Assembly: GCF_943371865.1 (NCBI RefSeq)
Contig: NZ_CALRWL010000033.1
Span: 1-64,000 of the forward strand
DNA from: Azorhizobium sp943371865
Lineage (GTDB): Bacteria; Pseudomonadota; Alphaproteobacteria; Rhizobiales; Xanthobacteraceae
DNA length: 64,000 nucleotides
Direction: 5' to 3'
Made by a program: the position numbers and the translations under genes. The notes below the pieces were generated by a model. It did no database searches. It was not told the origin of the DNA and saw only the letters and a program-made list of their open reading frames with translations. Positions 61,301 to 64,000 of the stretch are shown one piece after another. Numbering within the stretch: the first letter of the stretch is position 1; the number at the start of each line of letters is the position of its first letter.

Positions 61301-64000
61301 ATCCTCGATCTCGTAACAATAGAAATTGGCGCCGTTGACGATGATCAGTTCCTTCTCGCGCCCGGTGAGGGTGAGATTGCCGTCGCGAATGAAGCCCAGA
61401 TCGCCGGTATTGAACCAGCCGTCGCCGACAAGCGCCTCGTGGTTCGCCACCGCATTGTTGCGATAGCCGGGCGTGATGACACCGCCCTTGATCTGGAACC
61501 GCCCGATGACGCCTTCGGGCAGGAGCGCCCCCGCGTTATCCACGATGCGGATGGCGACACCGGGTACCGGGGGCCCCAGCTTCACGAAGGCCACCGCGTC
61601 CGGCGCATCCGGCGCGACCGTGCGCAACGGGCCGCCCAGGGAGCCCTTGTCGATCCAATGCACGGAGCGAAAGGGATCAAACCCGGTCTCATAGGTCATG
61701 CAGGTGCAGGCTTCCGCCATGCCGAAGGCGGGCTGCACGGTCTGCGGACGGATACCGAAGGGCGCGGTGAGTCCGAGGAACTCGGCGATCACCGGGAGTG
61801 TGGCCTGCTCGCCGGCATTCATCAGCGTCTTCACGCCATCCAGCGCCCAGGTGCGCCCCGGCGCCGACTCCAGCGCATCCGACACCAGCTTGAAGCCGAA
61901 ATTGGGCGACCAGCTGCGGGTCACACCATGGAGCGCCATCAGGTCCAACCAGAGCAGCGGATCGGCCAGCACCGCCGACGTCTCCACCTGAATCTGCCCG
62001 CAGCCCAGATAGACGTCGCGCAGGTGCCAGGTCAGCATCGGCACCACATGGTCCATCGGCAACCAGTTCAGGGCCACGTCATCGCACCCATAGCCATTCA
62101 CCAGCCGCGTGGCGTGGACATGCTCTACCACCCCACCATGGGTGATCTGGATGCATTTGGGTGTACCGGTGCTGCCGGAACTCAGTTGCAGGAACAGCAC
62201 GTCGTCCGGCATCGCCGGATGCACCGCCTCAAGCGGCGCGTGCACGGCCAGGTGTTCCAGCGCCAGAATTCTGGGGGCCGCGGCGGCAAAGCGCTCCAGC
62301 CCGGCCAGCGGAGCGGCCAATGCCGCTGGCGCCAGCACCACCGGGCGGCCCAGCGCCTCCCAGGCGTTCAGCAATTTGCTCACCAGCGCCGTGCGTTCCG
62401 TGAACGTGGCGCTGACCGCCACTGTCACCGGCTGCACGCCGGCCAGGACACAGCCCCAGAACGCCGGAAGATGCGCCCGCAGATCCCCCACCTGGAGGAT
62501 GGCCGCATCCCCCGCCCGCAGCCCTGCCGCCAGCAGGCCCGCAGCGATGCGCCGCGCCTCCTCAAGTAGCGCCGCATAGCTCAGCCGCCGCACGGTCTGC
62601 GGATCGGAACCGTGGAACACGATGTCTTTCGCCCCCGCCCGCGCAGCGGTGCGCAACAGGGCTTCGGTGAGGGTGCGCGGGGCATCGGCGGGAACGGGAA
62701 GAGGCCCCCCATCTGCCAGCGCCAATGGTCCGGCACCTACGGGCCGCCCGACGGAAGCCGTAGCCGGATTAGCCTCCGGCGCCCGCAGGGGGAGGCGCAC
62801 CGGCGTTTCGGCAACCGCCTGCACCTGCGCCACCACCGCCGCCTCGGCCACGCCGCCGATCTGCTCCAACTGGGCGCGCCATGCATCCATGACGCCGCCG
62901 TCCAGCACCGGAAGCCGGGCGAGCGCGGCTTCGTCCACCGCGCCGGCTTCCGTCAGCGGCAGTGCGGAGACCGCAACCCAGGCGGCGGGCCGCTGCCAGA
63001 GAGGGAGAAGTTCCGCCGCATGGATCTCCCACGCGTCTTGGCTCGGATAGCCCTCCGGCACCCCATAGGCCACAAGGGTCAGGCGCCCCTGGGCATCCGG
63101 GCGCGCCACCACACGGCACTGGGCGATGGTCGGCTCCGTCCGCAGATCCGCCTCGATGGACGCCAGGTCGAACCGCAAGCCGCCCACCGCCGCGTGGCGC
63201 CCGGCATCGGCCCTGCGCTCGAACCGCCTGTCCGCCCGCTGCCGCGCGCGCATTTGCACGGGGATCGCTGTCGCACCGGGCACAGGCGCAATTGAAAGCG
63301 CCCCCACCCCGCCCAACGGCACCGGCTGGCCATGGCGATCGAGGATCTGCAACGGCGCCCCGATGCGGGGCGCACCGTCGCCCAAGGGCTGGGCCAGCAC
63401 CGGCCCACCGGCCTCGGCAAACTGCCAGAGCGTGAAGAGACCCGCATCCGCGGCCACATCGGCTGGCGGAGGGACATCGCCCACCAGAAACAGCAGGCGA
63501 GGCCTCGGCTCCCCCAGCCAGGGCAAAACCGCGCTCGGCACCACCGCGACCGTCGCGCCGGTGGTTGCCAGCAGCCCCGCCAACGCGCGTGGATCATACG
63601 TGGCGGGCGCCAGCACCACATGACTACCGGTGCTCAGCGGCCACCACAGGCCGACGACACTGGACACATCATGCAGCGAACTGGCGAACAGGCAGATGTC
63701 GACCGGCCCCAATTCAAACGACTGCCGCATCCACGCCAGCCGTTCCGCCACCGCGCGCCGCGGCAACGCACATGGCGTCCGGTCTGGCGCCAGCAGGGCC
63801 AAGGCGGGCTCCTGGGAGGGACCAGGGGCGCCATCCAAAGCTGAGGCGCCATCATCCGAGAGCAAGAAATGCGCGCTGGCCCTCAGCCGCGCCAGGCGCA
63901 CTGGAGCGTCGTCGGTCTCCAGCGGCAGACAGGTGCCGCCCGCCTTCAGAATACCGATGAGCCCGGCGATGCAAGCGACGCCCCGCGCCATGGCCAGCCC
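58313..64000 (-). CDS. Multidomain synthetase: pseudo-adenylation, FAAL-like, ketoreductase, carrier, thioesterase (5' end missing)
   Basis: The visible part is about 1,895 residues and runs off the right edge. Numbering is from the Met at 63991, which is internal, since the frame continues upstream and the adenylation A2 motif (ILKAGG) starts at residue 14. Domains are: a degenerate adenylation domain (1-370); a FAAL-like AMP-binding domain (440-990) with SSGSTGTPK at 604-612, FNTGDLGF and the A10 lysine in TTSGKIQR at 970-977; a ketoreductase (1000-1450) with TGGLGGIG, Lys1326, Ser1350, Tyr1363 and Asn1367; a carrier with Ser1558 in GGHSL; and a type I thioesterase with Ser1693 (AWSSGG) and His1851. 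No condensation or ketosynthase domain is visible. The product is probably a reduced hydroxyacyl or ester released by the thioesterase. Confidence 0.92.
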   Translation of the reverse strand, partial: GLAMARGVACIAGLIGILKAGGTCLPLETDDAPVRLARLRASAHFLLSDDGASALDGAPGPSQEPALALLAPDRTPCALPRRAVAERLAWMRQSFELGPVDICLFASSLHDVSSVVGLWWPLSTGSHVVLAPATYDPRALAGLLATTGATVAVVPSAVLPWLGEPRPRLLFLVGDVPPPADVAADAGLFTLWQFAEAGGPVLAQPLGDGAPRIGAPLQILDRHGQPVPLGGVGALSIAPVPGATAIPVQMRARQRADRRFERRADAGRHAAVGGLRFDLASIEADLRTEPTIAQCRVVARPDAQGRLTLVAYGVPEGYPSQDAWEIHAAELLPLWQRPAAWVAVSALPLTEAGAVDEAALARLPVLDGGVMDAWRAQLEQIGGVAEAAVVAQVQAVAETPVRLPLRAPEANPATASVGRPVGAGPLALADGGPLPVPADAPRTLTEALLRTAARAGAKDIVFHGSDPQTVRRLSYAALLEEARRIAAGLLAAGLRAGDAAILQVGDLRAHLPAFWGCVLAGVQPVTVAVSATFTERTALVSKLLNAWEALGRPVVLAPAALAAPLAGLERFAAAAPRILALEHLAVHAPLEAVHPAMPDDVLFLQLSSGSTGTPKCIQITHGGVVEHVHATRLVNGYGCDDVALNWLPMDHVVPMLTWHLRDVYLGCGQIQVETSAVLADPLLWLDLMALHGVTRSWSPNFGFKLVSDALESAPGRTWALDGVKTLMNAGEQATLPVIAEFLGLTAPFGIRPQTVQPAFGMAEACTCMTYETGFDPFRSVHWIDKGSLGGPLRTVAPDAPDAVAFVKLGPPVPGVAIRIVDNAGALLPEGVIGRFQIKGGVITPGYRNNAVANHEALVGDGWFNTGDLGFIRDGNLTLTGREKELIIVNGANFYCYEIEDLVNAVPGVQPTFAAACSIPDAATGSEALAVFFSPRDGAEEKAVADAIRATVTARLGLAPAHVTAIAQLNFPKTTSGKIQRMQLRAQLLGARARDEGTRVVPAWFHHEIWVRRTLDAATAPPRRLLLLGGPDDVAAQLAQVLERAGVAVVLDQMLDDDADAVGTALSSHSTPLEAVVDLRPLAPVPAGETVSAFQARSTLELSCMLALVQGLGRRTAKDRPALSLIALTRGGTDSAAEPARTAVRGLLRTAAQEMPGLTCRQVDVAGAVDEAMIARIAAEILCPDGEAEVGLRAAGRFVPRLQALDPGGPPEGAPIRLKMDGRYLVTGGLGGIGQALVAHLAARCRAKILVVGRSPASDAARLALGTAAPGSCYHVADVTDAAALAAAMVAAEARFGGPLDGAFHLAGVSSSRPLEAETADGLAATFAAKAVGARVVVEAMAQRSGGFVVLWSSVNALFGGADAGAYSAANAALAGLAAPDDVRVLCLHWSRWQDLGMSAGPGDGAGAFAAARGFRTLPVADALASLEGAMAMGVSPLSIGLDGTRAAIRARLAHAPEPLFGLAGFVVPKPGRALAGPADDDVRDRFGTPVPCVFRVVEALPRAADGRLDTAALARHDGAALAGRARVRDAVEDQLAGLWSELLRRPNIAAEDNFFTAGGHSLVAARLVYRVREVFGVDLPLRVLFEAPTLSGMAGWIGAHLPQGAGTRQIPDCLVPVQPEGERPALFCVHPAGGSPWCYLFLADHLGRGQPLYGFQAPGLVDDKAPLTSVEEMAGLYVAAMRAQQPMGPYRIAAWSSGGPVAFEMARLLEAEGEVVATLAFLDCAVMETENFVRSRDPLRHLKGLWRMGTFVSQVRLPRSYLELTALARLIGLSLPAAFRDLRLDRAFWAGVGRSLRIFNLNTTMGYRYSPAQIAGDAVLFRAGSRLGAEDPLETELRRHVSGTVVRVDLEGNHMSMILDPKGAAALAAVLKPFLDGEAKAPSTPRSGPAGSPPA

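Noticed and set aside
60797..62569. A 590-codon plus-strand frame inside the synthetase gene
   Set aside because: It lies opposite the conserved AMP-binding motifs and has shadow-type composition.

Overview
The window is GC-rich, densely packed bacterial DNA with many overlapping start and stop codons (ATGA, GTGA, TGATG). The gene content is typical of a soil- or plant-associated alphaproteobacterium: many solute importers each with its own local regulator, degradative acyl-CoA enzymes, and a DUF892/PhnA-like membrane protein pair. The order Hyphomicrobiales, for example Xanthobacteraceae or relatives, is my best guess, but it rests on general impression and not on a marker gene. I saw no rRNA, tRNA, insertion sequence, prophage or CRISPR array. 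Seven transcription factors (three IclR, two MocR, one GntR, one TetR) and six importers lie in 64 kb, so this is a catabolic or scavenging region.

Layout. (1) 112-4972: polyamine-type ABC importer (ATPase plus a fused double permease), a DapA-family aldolase and an IclR regulator. (2) 5255-11086: a mevalonate degradation locus with HMG-CoA lyase (mvaB), a MocR regulator, class II HMG-CoA reductase (mvaA) and a two-gene TctA-like transporter. (3) 11164-15386, minus strand: four-carbon acid sugar kinase (DUF1537), PdxA2-type dehydrogenase, iron alcohol dehydrogenase and DapA-family aldolase. (4) 15793-22740: SsuABC-like importer, SDR, IclR, a cytoplasmic sialidase-like protein and an M20 peptidase. 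(5) 23137-32627: a tandem glycine riboswitch followed by a peptide ABC importer, an M81 peptidase and two M20 peptidases. (6) 32813-34301: a 26-residue membrane peptide, a membrane protein and a DUF892 ferritin-like protein. (7) 34374-38126: molybdopterin oxidoreductase and a MocR regulator. (8) 38504-40508: glutaryl-CoA dehydrogenase divergent from a TetR gene with a clear promoter and palindrome. (9) 40557-48545, minus strand: one eight-gene operon of IclR, Pot-type importer, AroM, DUF917 and hydantoinase A. (10) 48748-56291: GntR divergent from an amino-acid ABC importer, AA_synth protein, alpha/beta hydrolase, aldehyde dehydrogenase and iron alcohol dehydrogenase. (11) 56334-64000, minus strand: alpha/beta hydrolase, patatin, and the C-terminal 1,895 residues of a multidomain synthetase that runs off the right edge.

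How the genes fit together. Most blocks repeat one plan: regulator, importer, then two to four enzymes. The mevalonate locus is the clearest pathway, since reductase and lyase together convert mevalonate to acetyl-CoA and acetoacetate. The riboswitch block links glycine sensing to peptide uptake and hydrolysis. The least described units are the hydantoinase/DUF917/AroM operon and the terminal synthetase, which has an inactive-looking adenylation domain followed by a FAAL-like domain, ketoreductase, carrier and thioesterase.
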